DNA from: Sphingobacterium daejeonense
Lineage (GTDB): Bacteria; Bacteroidota; Bacteroidia; Sphingobacteriales; Sphingobacteriaceae
DNA: 64,000 bases
Assembly: GCF_901472535.1 (NCBI RefSeq)
Contig: NZ_LR590470.1
Span: forward strand, 1,550,001-1,614,000
Direction of reading: 5' to 3'
Shown here: positions 49,142-58,112 of the stretch, in pieces
Numbering within the stretch: position 1 is the first letter of the stretch
Layout of the letters: each line of letters starts with the position of its first letter
Translations under genes and position numbers: made by a program
Notes under the pieces: model-generated
Database searches by the model: none
The model's input: the letters and a program-made list of their open reading frames with translations, nothing else
What the model was told of the DNA's origin: nothing

Positions 49142-51295
49142 TCAATTCATTTCGATATAAGATGGATAGGACTCCTTGTCTGGAAGAGAAAACTCTTCAT
49201 CAAAAGGTTGTGTGCCATTCCTGTTGTAAAGTTCAACACGTTTGACACCAGTCTTTGTAGTTCCGCCAATACCGTTGATAACGTTTAGGATATTGCCGGG
49301 TCCTGCAAATTTCGTGATGACCATTTTTTCCAATTTAACATGGGGAGAATTAGGAGCTTCAAATGCATTGTCTTTGTTTACATTGCCATCAGTACCGGTG
49401 AAAACTGCATAAGATCCCATGCCTATACTATGATGTTCTTTGACAGAATTGGCAACCTTAAACGCTGCAAAGCCTTTAACCCGATTGTTTTGACTGCTCC
49501 ATTCCTCTTGATTCGGAGCATCGTATGGAGGTTCATTCTGAAAAAAATATGTTCGCCCGCGTTCTCCTAACCATAAGACCTCATACTCTTGATGATGTTC
49601 GGCAAATAATCCATAAAGTGTGATATCATCCCCTGATACAATTAATCCATTTTTGCTTCTGTCTCTAGTCCATCGTTTCTTGCCTCCAGGTTGTGAGCCA
49701 TGGTCTGCCCGCCATAACCAAAAATGATCACCGATAACATTGTTGCTGTTGATCTCCATGGATGCATGAATCTGAATATCGTTAGCTTGTACTCCGCCAA
49801 CACGACAAGTGATATCTGTTAGCAAAATTGGATTTTCAGAATGATCACTTTGTGAATCTCGATTCCCTACACGAATTTGGTAGGTCGTGCTGTTAAAAGA
49901 ATCCATCAATAAGCCAGCTACTATAATACCGTCTTGATCATCGACATAAATACAGCCCCATTTATTATTTGCCGTAGGTTCCAAGGTGACAGAAGCGATA
50001 CCTGCACCCAATAAAATCGCATTCTTCCTATTCACCTGAATAGGAGCATTCAATGAATAATGACCAGGTGTAAAGAAAATATTCTTCCCCGCTTTCAAGG
50101 CAGCATTGATCTCCATTTCCGTATCTCCTTCATTAGCGACATACCATTGAGTCAATAAATCTTGAACTTCTCCTTTACCCATATCCTTTGAATCCCATGA
50201 AACACCAACTCTATTCTGTTGCCATCCGGGAACAAATACTTTATATTCTCCATCATCTCCAATAAAGAGAAAAGGCTTTTCTCTTACAATAGGAGTCTTG
50301 GCAATAGGAGTATTGATGGAGTCTTCGGTAGGAGGGTTAATACATCCTTGCCAAACCATGTTATAGGAACCTCCCATTTTATCAGTGCCACTGGGAAACC
50401 TGCTGTTTCGGGTATACCATTGCTGTTGACCGCCCCAATTTGGTCTAATTGAAGTGAAATAACTGTCAGCAATATAGCCGCCACTGCCCCAAAAGTTCGT
50501 GTGACCGACGTCGGAAATAAATTTGGAACTGCTTTCGATCTGCATTCTACGAGCACTGGTAGATTGAGAAACAGTCCAGGCAAAGTCGCGCATCACAGAT
50601 AAATTTTCTACTGACCGCCAAAAAGTACATGTGGCATTTGCCCCACCTGAAAGATGTGGCCGTGTAAACAAGGATCCTAACTTAACATCTGTAGGTAATT
50701 TGCCTAATCCACCGATATGCGAGTAAAATCCCAGTTCTATGGAATTGGCAGATTCTGAAGATGCAGAACCAGAACCTCCAGGATCATAAGATTGCCCATC
50801 AATATTGGGCTTGAAATAATAAGCCTGTCTTTTCGTAGTCCATTCACCGTTTGTACCACCCAACCCAATAAAAGGGAAGTGTGTTTTCATCTCCTGTTGA
50901 GCAGTGGAAGCATCCTCATACTTCCGGTCATAGAAATACACATTATCTCCGAAAATTTCATTCTCCAAAGAAATCAATATGCTTTCAGAACCTCTGGTTA
51001 TCTTATAATAGTTTTCGTATTTATTCTGATTAGGCTTTTTATCCTTGAAAGTAAGCTTGCTGGTCTTCCCAATGTTTATAAAATTATTGGCTAACCTACT
51101 TCCACCGCGACTAATGATATAATCACCCGATTCTCCAAATTCACTCCATCTTAACGTAATCGTTTTGTTTTTCTGGTTATAGGTAATTTTGTTCGTGTTT
51201 TGATTGAAGCTGCGAAGTTTTGCATTGCAAATTGAAGAATAGGTTAGTAAACAGAAAAATAGAATTATAGTAGACCAAAATAACTTGACGTTCAT
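49142..51295 (-). CDS. Secreted right-handed beta-helix protein (pectate-lyase/GH55-like fold)
   Basis: This 717-residue secreted protein begins MNVKLFWSTIILFFCLLTYSSICNA, a clear signal peptide. An in-frame ATG at 51325 would add ten polar residues and is less likely. A beta-rich N-terminal part is followed by segments shared with a large family found in Actinobacteria and Bacteroidota, often labelled coagulation factor 5/8-type or adenylyl cyclase: KVFVPGWQQNRVGVSW, WYVANEGDTEMEINAAL, FFTPGHYSLNAPIQV, HFWLWRADHG, GLFAEHHQEYEVLWLGERGRTYFFQNEPPYDAP and GMGSYAVF. The last region suggests a parallel beta helix with a conserved acid pair. A polysaccharide target is likely but unproven. Monocistronic. 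Confidence 0.72.
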   Translation of the reverse strand: MNVKLFWSTIILFFCLLTYSSICNAKLRSFNQNTNKITYNQKNKTITLRWSEFGESGDYIISRGGSRLANNFINIGKTSKLTFKDKKPNQNKYENYYKITRGSESILISLENEIFGDNVYFYDRKYEDASTAQQEMKTHFPFIGLGGTNGEWTTKRQAYYFKPNIDGQSYDPGGSGSASSESANSIELGFYSHIGGLGKLPTDVKLGSLFTRPHLSGGANATCTFWRSVENLSVMRDFAWTVSQSTSARRMQIESSSKFISDVGHTNFWGSGGYIADSYFTSIRPNWGGQQQWYTRNSRFPSGTDKMGGSYNMVWQGCINPPTEDSINTPIAKTPIVREKPFLFIGDDGEYKVFVPGWQQNRVGVSWDSKDMGKGEVQDLLTQWYVANEGDTEMEINAALKAGKNIFFTPGHYSLNAPIQVNRKNAILLGAGIASVTLEPTANNKWGCIYVDDQDGIIVAGLLMDSFNSTTYQIRVGNRDSQSDHSENPILLTDITCRVGGVQANDIQIHASMEINSNNVIGDHFWLWRADHGSQPGGKKRWTRDRSKNGLIVSGDDITLYGLFAEHHQEYEVLWLGERGRTYFFQNEPPYDAPNQEEWSSQNNRVKGFAAFKVANSVKEHHSIGMGSYAVFTGTDGNVNKDNAFEAPNSPHVKLEKMVITKFAGPGNILNVINGIGGTTKTGVKRVELYNRNGTQPFDEEFSLPDKESYPSYIEMN

Positions 51296-51382
51296 AGGTT
51301 TCGATAGTTTTGATTTATTAATCAAAATTTGAGAAGTTTTAAAATTTATACCTTAACCAAGATATTCATTTTTTTTGAACTA

Positions 51383-51892
51383 CTAAAGAGTCGAAATATA
51401 TGATCGATAGACATAACCAGTTTTATTTAAGAATTTTACCTTTAGCCAATTTCCGTTTGTTGAAATATGTTCTAATTTTTCAAATTTGCCAATCAAAATA
51501 ATTTTCTCATAATTAGTTCCTGGACCTTTTCTCAAATTAACATTTGCATTTGTAAACACATATCTTTTGAAATCTTTTCCAGAGTTGTTTATAGACTTAG
51601 AATTATTATTAGGGTAATTGTTAATTTTCTTTTTTTTGGACACTGCCTTTTTATATGCATAAGGAGATGTTTCTCTTGAATTAGAAGAAGAGCATACTCC
51701 ACATGATCCACCGTCTCTATTACAATGCTTACAACTGCTGCAAGTAGTGCAAGCTGTACAGAATGCAGATCCGGTACATTTGCCATGGTTGTCTTCTTTA
51801 AAATTTGAGGTCAATAACCTATTTTCTTGTGAAAACACTATTTGAATAAAGAAAAAGAGTATTAAGGTTAAAATAATATAAGCAAATTTCAT
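51383..51892 (-). CDS. Cys-rich secreted SH3-domain protein
   Basis: This 169-residue protein has a signal peptide (YIILTLILFFFIQIVFSQ), a compact Cys-rich segment with cysteines at 39, 45, 48, 51, 54, 57, 64 and 67, a Lys/Asn-rich linker, and a bacterial SH3 domain at 110-168 (NVNLRKGPGTNYEKIILIGKFEKLEHIS, WLKVKFLNKTGYVYRSYI). The eight-Cys block has CxxC pairs like metal or redox knuckles. SH3b domains often bind cell-wall peptides. The combination recurs in Flavobacteria-like genomes; the function is not known. Confidence 0.68.
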   Translation of the reverse strand: MKFAYIILTLILFFFIQIVFSQENRLLTSNFKEDNHGKCTGSAFCTACTTCSSCKHCNRDGGSCGVCSSSNSRETSPYAYKKAVSKKKKINNYPNNNSKSINNSGKDFKRYVFTNANVNLRKGPGTNYEKIILIGKFEKLEHISTNGNWLKVKFLNKTGYVYRSYISTL

Positions 51893-52024
51893 GGATAATT
51901 TATATTTACATAGTGTGAAAGATTAACCAAATTATAGAATGTTTGATAATAAATATTACGGGTTACCGTAAATACATTTTTTAAAATTTGATTGTTATTT
52001 TTTCACTATATGTAATTGCAAAAA

Positions 52025-52132
52025 ATGCCTAAAAGAGGAGGGTCGGGAGTCGTAAAACCCTATAAATTAGATGGAATGCTCCATGTGGAACGTGATATAA
52101 TTCTAGGAAAGAATATTCCAGATTATAATTAA
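52025..52132 (+). CDS. Possible 35-residue small protein
   Basis: A short reading frame starts MPKRGGSGVVKPY and ends GKNIPDYN, with balanced codon use, no signal peptide and no membrane segment. It lies alone on the plus strand in the gap between the SH3 protein and the DUF3626 gene. There is no strong ribosome-binding site. It may be a real small protein or a remnant of a larger gene. Confidence 0.3.
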   Translation: MPKRGGSGVVKPYKLDGMLHVERDIILGKNIPDYN

Positions 52133-52145
52133 AAATTTTGGATGC

Positions 52146-53162
52146 TTATTCTCCAAATTTGACTAGGCAATGCCAAGTATATTTGGCCAATTGACAGGAG
52201 TCTTTGAATTTTGATTTCAACTTTTTATTGGATAATGCTTTGCCGAGGATGTAAGCATTTATTTTGTTCTCTTCAGCAATATATTCAGCGAACTCGAAAG
52301 TTTCAACTCCCCTAAAGTTATTTGGGAAATTACTCAGGTCTATGGAATATCCCTGATTCCAGATCAATGAAATATCAAATTTGTCGCATAGTTCATGGAT
52401 CCTATTTTCCAATTCAGTTCCTTGATAGGAAGGATCTACCACAAGTGTGGAAATATCCTTTTGAAGATCTACTTGCTCATGAATTTGACTCTCAATATAA
52501 AAGTCCAAATTGTGTGAAAGCATATTGTGCAAGGTATTGGATTCAAGGAAGTGATTCGTCTTGTCGTGAAAATCGGAAAGATTCTTATAATAGAATCCAA
52601 GGGCAGAATTCCTGGTGAAAATATCATGATACAACCGTGCGTATACTTGGATAAGGTTCTGGATTGTTCCTCTTTCTTTTGGAAGAAGATAGGAATCTCC
52701 ATATGTAAAAGTGCACTTGGATTTTATCTCAGGGTAGGTGATAAAATAACAAGAACCAAACCTCGGAGAGGCTCCGTCGCTTGTTCCAGTCAGATTTAAA
52801 GCTCCATATTTAGGACGGTCTTTTGTGCTTGAACCAAAAAGATTATTGAATAATTTATTTTCCCATTTATCCCTGTCGCCGCCAATTTTAGCACTCAAGC
52901 TTCCGGATGATACTTGAGTCTGAAACTGATTAAGATATTCCCCAGATTGTATTAAGCCGTCAATAATTTGAGAGCCATCTTTCAAAAACCTGTCAGGATG
53001 GAAATGAAGATTTACACAAGCTTTATCAACCAAATTCCTGTTGAAAGATTGATGTTGTTCTTCAGAAAGGTTCGAAAATTTTAAAATCTCCTGAATTTCT
53101 TCTATCTCTTTTCCGGAATTATATTCTAATTGTTGATTTAACTTCTCAAAAAACCTTTCCAT
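52146..53162 (-). CDS. DUF3626 family protein
   Basis: This 338-residue soluble protein has conserved segments that place it in DUF3626: ACVNLHFHPDRFL, GSLSAKIGGDRDKWENKLF, RPKYGALNLTG, GASPRFGSCYFITYPEIK, a long alpha-helical part, and IDLSNFPNNFRGVETFEFAEYIA at the C-terminal third. The HFHPDR and GGDRxxWE motifs look like an active site, but no activity is known to me. Some bacterial effectors carry this domain. It stands alone and is divergent from the copper-acquisition operon. Confidence 0.75.
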   Translation of the reverse strand: MERFFEKLNQQLEYNSGKEIEEIQEILKFSNLSEEQHQSFNRNLVDKACVNLHFHPDRFLKDGSQIIDGLIQSGEYLNQFQTQVSSGSLSAKIGGDRDKWENKLFNNLFGSSTKDRPKYGALNLTGTSDGASPRFGSCYFITYPEIKSKCTFTYGDSYLLPKERGTIQNLIQVYARLYHDIFTRNSALGFYYKNLSDFHDKTNHFLESNTLHNMLSHNLDFYIESQIHEQVDLQKDISTLVVDPSYQGTELENRIHELCDKFDISLIWNQGYSIDLSNFPNNFRGVETFEFAEYIAEENKINAYILGKALSNKKLKSKFKDSCQLAKYTWHCLVKFGE

Positions 53163-53245
53163 AAAGCAATATTTTTAAATAAACTAGATTTATAAAGATA
53201 AAAAAACGATAGGATTAATTCGGAATGCCTTCAAAAACAAAATTT

Positions 53246-53289
53246 AATGATGATAATCATTTATGCTGATAAATCTTTCCGTATATTTG
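53246..53289 (+). promoter_or_regulatory. Promoter with Fur-box-like palindrome before the copper-acquisition operon
   Basis: AATGATGATAATCATT (53246-53261) is a 6-4-6 inverted repeat very close to the Fur-box core (GATAATGATAATCATTATC). A TATATTTG box (53282-53289) matches the Bacteroidota -7 consensus TAnnTTTG and lies 38 bases before the first start codon. The palindrome overlaps the expected -33 site, a classic repressor position. Which Fur-family protein binds is unknown. Confidence 0.5.
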
Positions 53290-53326
53290 GCGATAATAAT
53301 TTAAGACATAAAACAATTTATAGGTT

Positions 53327-53695
53327 TTGAAACGTTTCTGCACATATTTTCTTTTACTTGCATTGACCTTACAATCGTTCTATCGATGTTTTATGACTAT
53401 GGATTATGAGATCCATTTACCTGAATACATCGCCCAATGTATCAATAAGGATCGACCAGACTTACACTGTAACGGTCAGTGTGTTCTGATGAAAAAAATA
53501 AAAGAACAGGAGAAAGAAGAATCTAAAAAGAACTTGATCATCTATGAATATAGCTCGCTATATGTTCATAAATCTCAACCCGTTTTTGATTTAAAAGTAA
53601 CTAAAGAGGAAATTGTAGAAACACATTTCTCTCCTTATTTAGTTGATTATAGATTCAACCACCATTCATCGGTTTTTCGCCCTCCAATTGCCTAA
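53327..53695 (+). CDS. Small membrane-anchored three-Cys protein (paralogue 1)
   Basis: This 122-residue protein has an N-terminal hydrophobic segment (YFLLLALTLQSFY) followed by the conserved block AQCINKDRPDLHCNGQCVLMKK: cysteines at 38, 48 and 52 (C-x9-C-x3-C). The rest is charged. The start is TTG at 53327; no ATG precedes the hydrophobic segment. The same block occurs in the second small gene of this operon (56765-57139), and similar proteins neighbour TonB receptors elsewhere in Bacteroidota. The operon context suggests copper binding on the periplasmic side. Function unproven. Confidence 0.68.
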   Translation: MKRFCTYFLLLALTLQSFYRCFMTMDYEIHLPEYIAQCINKDRPDLHCNGQCVLMKKIKEQEKEESKKNLIIYEYSSLYVHKSQPVFDLKVTKEEIVETHFSPYLVDYRFNHHSSVFRPPIA

Positions 53696-53815
53696 ACTAT
53701 TCCTTAAAAGGTTGAATATACAATCCACTCTAGTATAACTTTCATCATCTGAAAGCATCAAGAGTAAATTTCCTATTTATTCACCTCCAATCCCAAAATT
53801 TATTATTTAAGAATC

Positions 53816-53830
53816 AATTGATTATCAATT
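53816..53830. promoter_or_regulatory. 15-base perfect palindrome before the YtkA-like gene
   Basis: AATTGAT-T-ATCAATT, a 7-1-7 palindrome, ends 8 bases before the ATG at 53839. It may be an operator or a structured leader. The rest of the 143-base gap shows no terminator, so transcription from upstream can continue. Confidence 0.35.
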
Positions 53831-53838
53831 CATTTTAG

Positions 53839-54765
53839 ATGAAAAGATTACTAATAGTTCTTGCAGCTATGTGCTTGATGTTGGCGTCTTGTACAAAAGC
53901 GAAGACTGACTATGAAGGAGAAATTAAGCCTATAACACCAGGTGAATCTGGATTTAAAGAGGCTGTTTCAATAAAAGAAGCTGGTTACGAAATCAGTATA
54001 TTAACAGAGAACGGAGCCTTTTATAAAGGTTATAATGAGTTAAAAATAAATGTTGTAAATGCTCAGTCAAAAAAGAAATTTAAAGCAGCCGAAGTTTCGC
54101 TTTTGCCAATATCTACTGATGCAAAAGGGAGTAAATTTTCTGGTCCACATTTATATAATTTGAAGTTTAATGAATCAGACGAAAGCTATTCAGGATACGC
54201 AGTATTTCCAGAAGTAAGTGCAAATCAGTTTAACTGGAAAATATACCTCAAAATAAATGAGGCAGCAAAAATTGTCAAGGTAAATAAAGAAATAAAAGTA
54301 CAAGAGCAAACCAACAAAAACTTAAATATGACTTCCTTTATTGGCAATGACTACGAGCAATATTGGATCGCTTTAATTTCACCTCGAAATCCAAAAGTTG
54401 GAGAAAATGATATTGTCGCTGGAATTTATAAATATAACAAGCCTAATACAGCCATAGCAGCAGAATTTCCTGACGAAACTCAATTTTCATTTTCTGAAGC
54501 GAAGGATTATGTCCTTCAATTAGATCCGAGGATGCCCGAACCATCCATGGGAAATCACTCTTCACCCAATAATAAGGATCTCATACAAGGAGATGATGGC
54601 CTCTACCATGGTGTAGTGAACTATACCATGACAGGAAACTGGACCTTGAATTTTATCATGCAAAATCAGGTTGGTAAAATCTTGAAAGGTACAATAGTTC
54701 CAACCACTTTCACACCAGGTGTGGAAGGTGTAAAAAGTGAGTTGCACATTGATATTTTATTCTGA
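53839..54765 (+). CDS. Lipoprotein with two YtkA-like domains
   Basis: This 308-residue lipoprotein has the lipobox LASC (Cys18). Two related beta domains follow at about 45-155 and 170-285; the first reads EISILTENGAFYKGYNELKINVVNA, the second ends NYTMTGNWTLNFIMQNQ. Both resemble YtkA-like proteins. The second carries LDPRMPEPSMGNHSSPNN with Met232, Met237 and His240, a plausible copper site like the MxxH patterns of CopC/YtkA. It probably binds copper at the outer-membrane surface or periplasm and hands it to or from the TonB receptor, whose gene begins 5 bases later. Confidence 0.72.
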   Translation: MKRLLIVLAAMCLMLASCTKAKTDYEGEIKPITPGESGFKEAVSIKEAGYEISILTENGAFYKGYNELKINVVNAQSKKKFKAAEVSLLPISTDAKGSKFSGPHLYNLKFNESDESYSGYAVFPEVSANQFNWKIYLKINEAAKIVKVNKEIKVQEQTNKNLNMTSFIGNDYEQYWIALISPRNPKVGENDIVAGIYKYNKPNTAIAAEFPDETQFSFSEAKDYVLQLDPRMPEPSMGNHSSPNNKDLIQGDDGLYHGVVNYTMTGNWTLNFIMQNQVGKILKGTIVPTTFTPGVEGVKSELHIDILF

Positions 54766-54770
54766 TAGTC

Positions 54771-56759
54771 ATGAAGAGAATTAGTATAACCTTAATAGTT
54801 CTATGCATTGGAATAAATGTGAACGCACAACAAACAGACGTTCAGAAAGATACCGTAGAAAAAATTGAAGAGGTAAGGGTTAAGGGGTTTATCAAAAGGA
54901 AAATCCAAACCGACCTTAAAATGGCAGTATCTGTCGATGAATATTTAGCTTCCTCAGACAATATCAGTTTCATTAAAAGAGGAGCATACGCATGGGAGCC
55001 ATTGCTGAACAACATGAGTTCGGAACGATCAACCATAACGATTGATGGTATGCATGTCTTTGGAGCTTGTACGGATAAAATGGATCCCATTACATCCTAT
55101 GTTGAAAGCAATAATCTATCTAGCATCGATGTGACATCAGGTCAAGAAGGTTCCATGCATGGCGCAACGGTAGCCGGAAGTATCGACCTGAAAAGAAAAA
55201 GTACTTCCTTTTCAGAACAAAAGACTTGGTCTGGAGCCTATCAAACAGGCTTTGAATTTAATAACAAGCAATATTTCAACCTTGGTAACCTTTCATATTC
55301 AAGTAATCGTTTTGTCGCTGACGGAAGTATTGCTTTAAGAAAAGCTGGGAATTACTATGATGGTCATGATCATGAAGTAAACCATTCTCAATATAACAAA
55401 CTGAATGCCTCATTAGGTTTAGCCTATAAAACGAATGAGCTTTCCTCGATTAAAATAGATGCAATTTTTGATCGAGCAAAAGATGTTGGTTATCCTGCGC
55501 TGCCTATGGATCTATGGCTATCTAGAGCTATTATTACTTCTGCAGCCTATAAACAAATGTTTGAAAAAGGGATAGTAAAAGTGTGGGATACGAAGCTGTA
55601 TTTTAATGCCATAGAACACTATATGGACGATACAAAACGACCTGAAAATTTGGTTCACATGGATATGCCCGGATGGAGCAATACCTATGGATTGGTTTCC
55701 AAGGTAAATCTTAAAAACAATCGTTTCAGTTCGGAAATTCAATTAAATGCCTATGAAAACCTTTCTATTGCCGAAATGACCATGTACCCTCAAGATAGGT
55801 CAAAAAAAACAATGTTTGCGTATAGTTGGCCTTGGGTTACCACCCGATTTGCAGGCGTTTCTATCAACAACTCTTGGGAATTTAATGACTTTTCACACTT
55901 GAATTTTGGAGGTACCTTGAGCTGGAATTATAATAAAGTAAAATACCCTGAATTCAATTGGATCTTTCACCCAGGGACACCTCAAGAGAAAAACAGGGTG
56001 TTGCCAGGATTGCATGCAAGCTATCAACTTTCTTTGAATCAATTCGAGTTTTCCGTTGGCACAGGCTATGGACATAGGGCTCCCTCAGTTTCTGAAGGAT
56101 ATGGATATTATATCTATAACAGTTTCGATAGATATGATTATATCGGAAACCCAGACCTCAAAAATGAAATATCATATGAAGCGAATGCTAGTGCAGGATA
56201 TAAAACTGAAAAGTTGACAATTGAAGCTAAGGTCAATTATTTCTACATAAAGGATTATATCGTTGGAAAAATCTTGAGCTTGGGAAGTCCCATGAATTAT
56301 CAGTCAGTAGGAGTGAAGGGATATACATCTTTGGATCATGCTAAGCTTTTTAACTTCGCCTTGAATGCCAATTACGATATCTTGGAGCATCTGCATTGGA
56401 AAGGAACTTTGACCTATGCAAAATCTCAAGATCATAAAGGTGGGAATTTACCCTTTATCAGGCCTTTGAGTTATATGACATCCGTGCATTATATGCATCA
56501 AAACTTTGGAATACGGGCTTCTTTGAATGGAGATCTGGAGCATAAGGATTTCAGCCCTGAATATGGCGAAGATCAAACTCCAGCATATACCGTATTTAAT
56601 GCCTCTGCCGATTATTCCATGCCATTTCGACAATATAAGGCATCCGTACAGATTGGTGCAGAAAATATATTTAATAAATACTACAGTACTTATGCAGACT
56701 GGGGAAATATCCCAAGAATGGGAAGGAACATGTTTGTGGCTTTGAAAATAAGTTTTTGA
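54771..56759 (+). CDS. TonB-dependent copper receptor (OprC/NosA-like)
   Basis: This 662-residue outer-membrane receptor has a signal peptide (ending VNAQQ), a short plug and a C-terminal barrel (SLNGDLEHKDFSPEY, GAENIFNKYYSTYADW, aromatic end LKISF). The plug has GMHVFGACTDKMDPITSYVES: Cys100-xxx-Met104 matches the CxxxM copper ligand pair known from OprC, in the same DP.TSY context. His283-x-Met285 (EHYMDD) matches the second ligand pair HxM in a barrel loop. The family imports copper ions. The neighbours MbnP and MbnH-like support that. Frame intact; the next gene starts 5 bases after the stop. Confidence 0.85.
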   Translation: MKRISITLIVLCIGINVNAQQTDVQKDTVEKIEEVRVKGFIKRKIQTDLKMAVSVDEYLASSDNISFIKRGAYAWEPLLNNMSSERSTITIDGMHVFGACTDKMDPITSYVESNNLSSIDVTSGQEGSMHGATVAGSIDLKRKSTSFSEQKTWSGAYQTGFEFNNKQYFNLGNLSYSSNRFVADGSIALRKAGNYYDGHDHEVNHSQYNKLNASLGLAYKTNELSSIKIDAIFDRAKDVGYPALPMDLWLSRAIITSAAYKQMFEKGIVKVWDTKLYFNAIEHYMDDTKRPENLVHMDMPGWSNTYGLVSKVNLKNNRFSSEIQLNAYENLSIAEMTMYPQDRSKKTMFAYSWPWVTTRFAGVSINNSWEFNDFSHLNFGGTLSWNYNKVKYPEFNWIFHPGTPQEKNRVLPGLHASYQLSLNQFEFSVGTGYGHRAPSVSEGYGYYIYNSFDRYDYIGNPDLKNEISYEANASAGYKTEKLTIEAKVNYFYIKDYIVGKILSLGSPMNYQSVGVKGYTSLDHAKLFNFALNANYDILEHLHWKGTLTYAKSQDHKGGNLPFIRPLSYMTSVHYMHQNFGIRASLNGDLEHKDFSPEYGEDQTPAYTVFNASADYSMPFRQYKASVQIGAENIFNKYYSTYADWGNIPRMGRNMFVALKISF

Positions 56760-56764
56760 TAGGG

Positions 56765-57139
56765 ATGAGACAGTTTGTAAGTGTTCTAATGATGTTTTTG
56801 TCTTTGCTGATAGGCTTTCAGCAAACCATCATTTATACGCACTTTATACTAAATCAAAAACAAATTGAGGAACAATATTGCATCAATAAAAATAGGCCAG
56901 CTTTGAACTGTCATGGTCAATGTTTCCTGAAGAAGAAACTGGAAAAGGCACAAAATAAAAACGACAAAAAAAACTTACTGCAAAATTATAAAAAGGTAGA
57001 CCTGTATGCTGCGGTAGATTTTGAATTGTTGCCAAAGTCTCTTTCAGTAAATATTAATAAAAACTATTCTTCTTATAAAGATAAAACCTATAAAGAACCT
57101 GAGCTAGAGATATTTATTCCACCACCACTATATTGTTAA
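56765..57139 (+). CDS. Small membrane-anchored three-Cys protein (paralogue 2)
   Basis: This 124-residue protein has an N-terminal hydrophobic segment (VSVLMMFLSLLIGFQQTIIY), then the block EQYCINKNRPALNCHGQCFLKKKLEK, with cysteines at 39, 49 and 53, the same C-x9-C-x3-C spacing as the first gene of the operon. A charged middle and a Pro-rich tail (FIPPPLYC) ending in Cys follow. The ATG at 56765 is used; an in-frame TTG overlaps the receptor stop. The two paralogues flank the lipoprotein and receptor. Function unknown; copper handling is inferred. Confidence 0.7.
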   Translation: MRQFVSVLMMFLSLLIGFQQTIIYTHFILNQKQIEEQYCINKNRPALNCHGQCFLKKKLEKAQNKNDKKNLLQNYKKVDLYAAVDFELLPKSLSVNINKNYSSYKDKTYKEPELEIFIPPPLYC

Positions 57140-57195
57140 AATACCGATTGAAAAACTCAATTAATAAAAATTCAAAATTTAAAAATAAATATCAA

Positions 57196-58056
57196 ATGAA
57201 ATTATTATCAAAGTATTTAACTCTAATATTAGCCGTATCAATATTAACTTCTTGTAGTAAAGAGGACAGTGAACAAGTTGCCAATGAAGTAACTCTGCAT
57301 TTCAACAATACTTTCAAAGGAAAAACCATTGTATTGGGTGATGCTACTTCAACTGCAGCAACAAAAAATACATCAGCGGCTAATCAAATTCATCATTTTT
57401 CAGAATTAAAGTACGTAATCAGTAATATCAGATTGATCAAAGACGATGGAACAGAATTGCCTTACAATATCAACAACCTAGACAATGGTGCAACGGTAAT
57501 TGATCATTCAAAAGTACAGACCTTGGATTACAAATTAACAAATATCCCGGTAGGAGAATACAAGGAAATAAAATTCGGTTTAGGTGTTAAAACTGATTTA
57601 AATAAATTGGATGAAACCAGATTTCCAGCCTTTTATAGTCAAGCTGGAGCAAACGATACTAAAATGCATTGGGAATGGGGTACAGGCTACCGATTTGCCA
57701 AAATCGAAGGTTTCTATGGTACAGACAATAAAACCCTTTCCATCCATACCGGTAGCACTGTGGCGGGGAAAAAGGATGATGAATCTACCTATAAACAAGG
57801 AGTGGATGCCTACAGAGATATTACCTTAAAATTACCTCAAACAGCATCGGTCAGCAAGAAATCTCCGAAAATTACTATTGATGCTGATTTTGATAAATTA
57901 TTGAGTGGAAAAACAAATACCATAACCTTAGGTGCCGGAAATGCTACACCAAGTTTACATACAGCGATGGAAATGGTAAAATTTGTAGACAATCTCGGTG
58001 GGAACGGAACTAGCGATGTTTCCGGAATATTCTCCATCAGTAAAGTAGAAAATTAA
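57196..58056 (+). CDS. mbnP: MbnP-family copper-associated lipoprotein
   Basis: This 286-residue lipoprotein has the lipobox LTSC (Cys20) and a beta-rich mature part with LHFNNTFKGKTIVLG, HHFSELKYVISNIRLI, YKLTNIPVGEYKEIKFGLGV, MHWEWGTGYRFAKIEGFYG and HTAMEMVKFVDNLGGNGT, all typical of the MbnP family. Trp159 and Trp161 lie in the WEW motif. In the characterised Methylosinus pair, MbnH oxidises a Trp of MbnP and the modified protein binds copper. The upstream in-frame start near 57133 would spoil the signal peptide. The next gene is the MbnH-like partner. Confidence 0.88.
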   Translation: MKLLSKYLTLILAVSILTSCSKEDSEQVANEVTLHFNNTFKGKTIVLGDATSTAATKNTSAANQIHHFSELKYVISNIRLIKDDGTELPYNINNLDNGATVIDHSKVQTLDYKLTNIPVGEYKEIKFGLGVKTDLNKLDETRFPAFYSQAGANDTKMHWEWGTGYRFAKIEGFYGTDNKTLSIHTGSTVAGKKDDESTYKQGVDAYRDITLKLPQTASVSKKSPKITIDADFDKLLSGKTNTITLGAGNATPSLHTAMEMVKFVDNLGGNGTSDVSGIFSISKVEN

Positions 58057-58112
58057 TAAACAAAGGATGTGGTTGTCATTCATTAAAATGATGACCATAT
58101 CTCTTTTATTTC

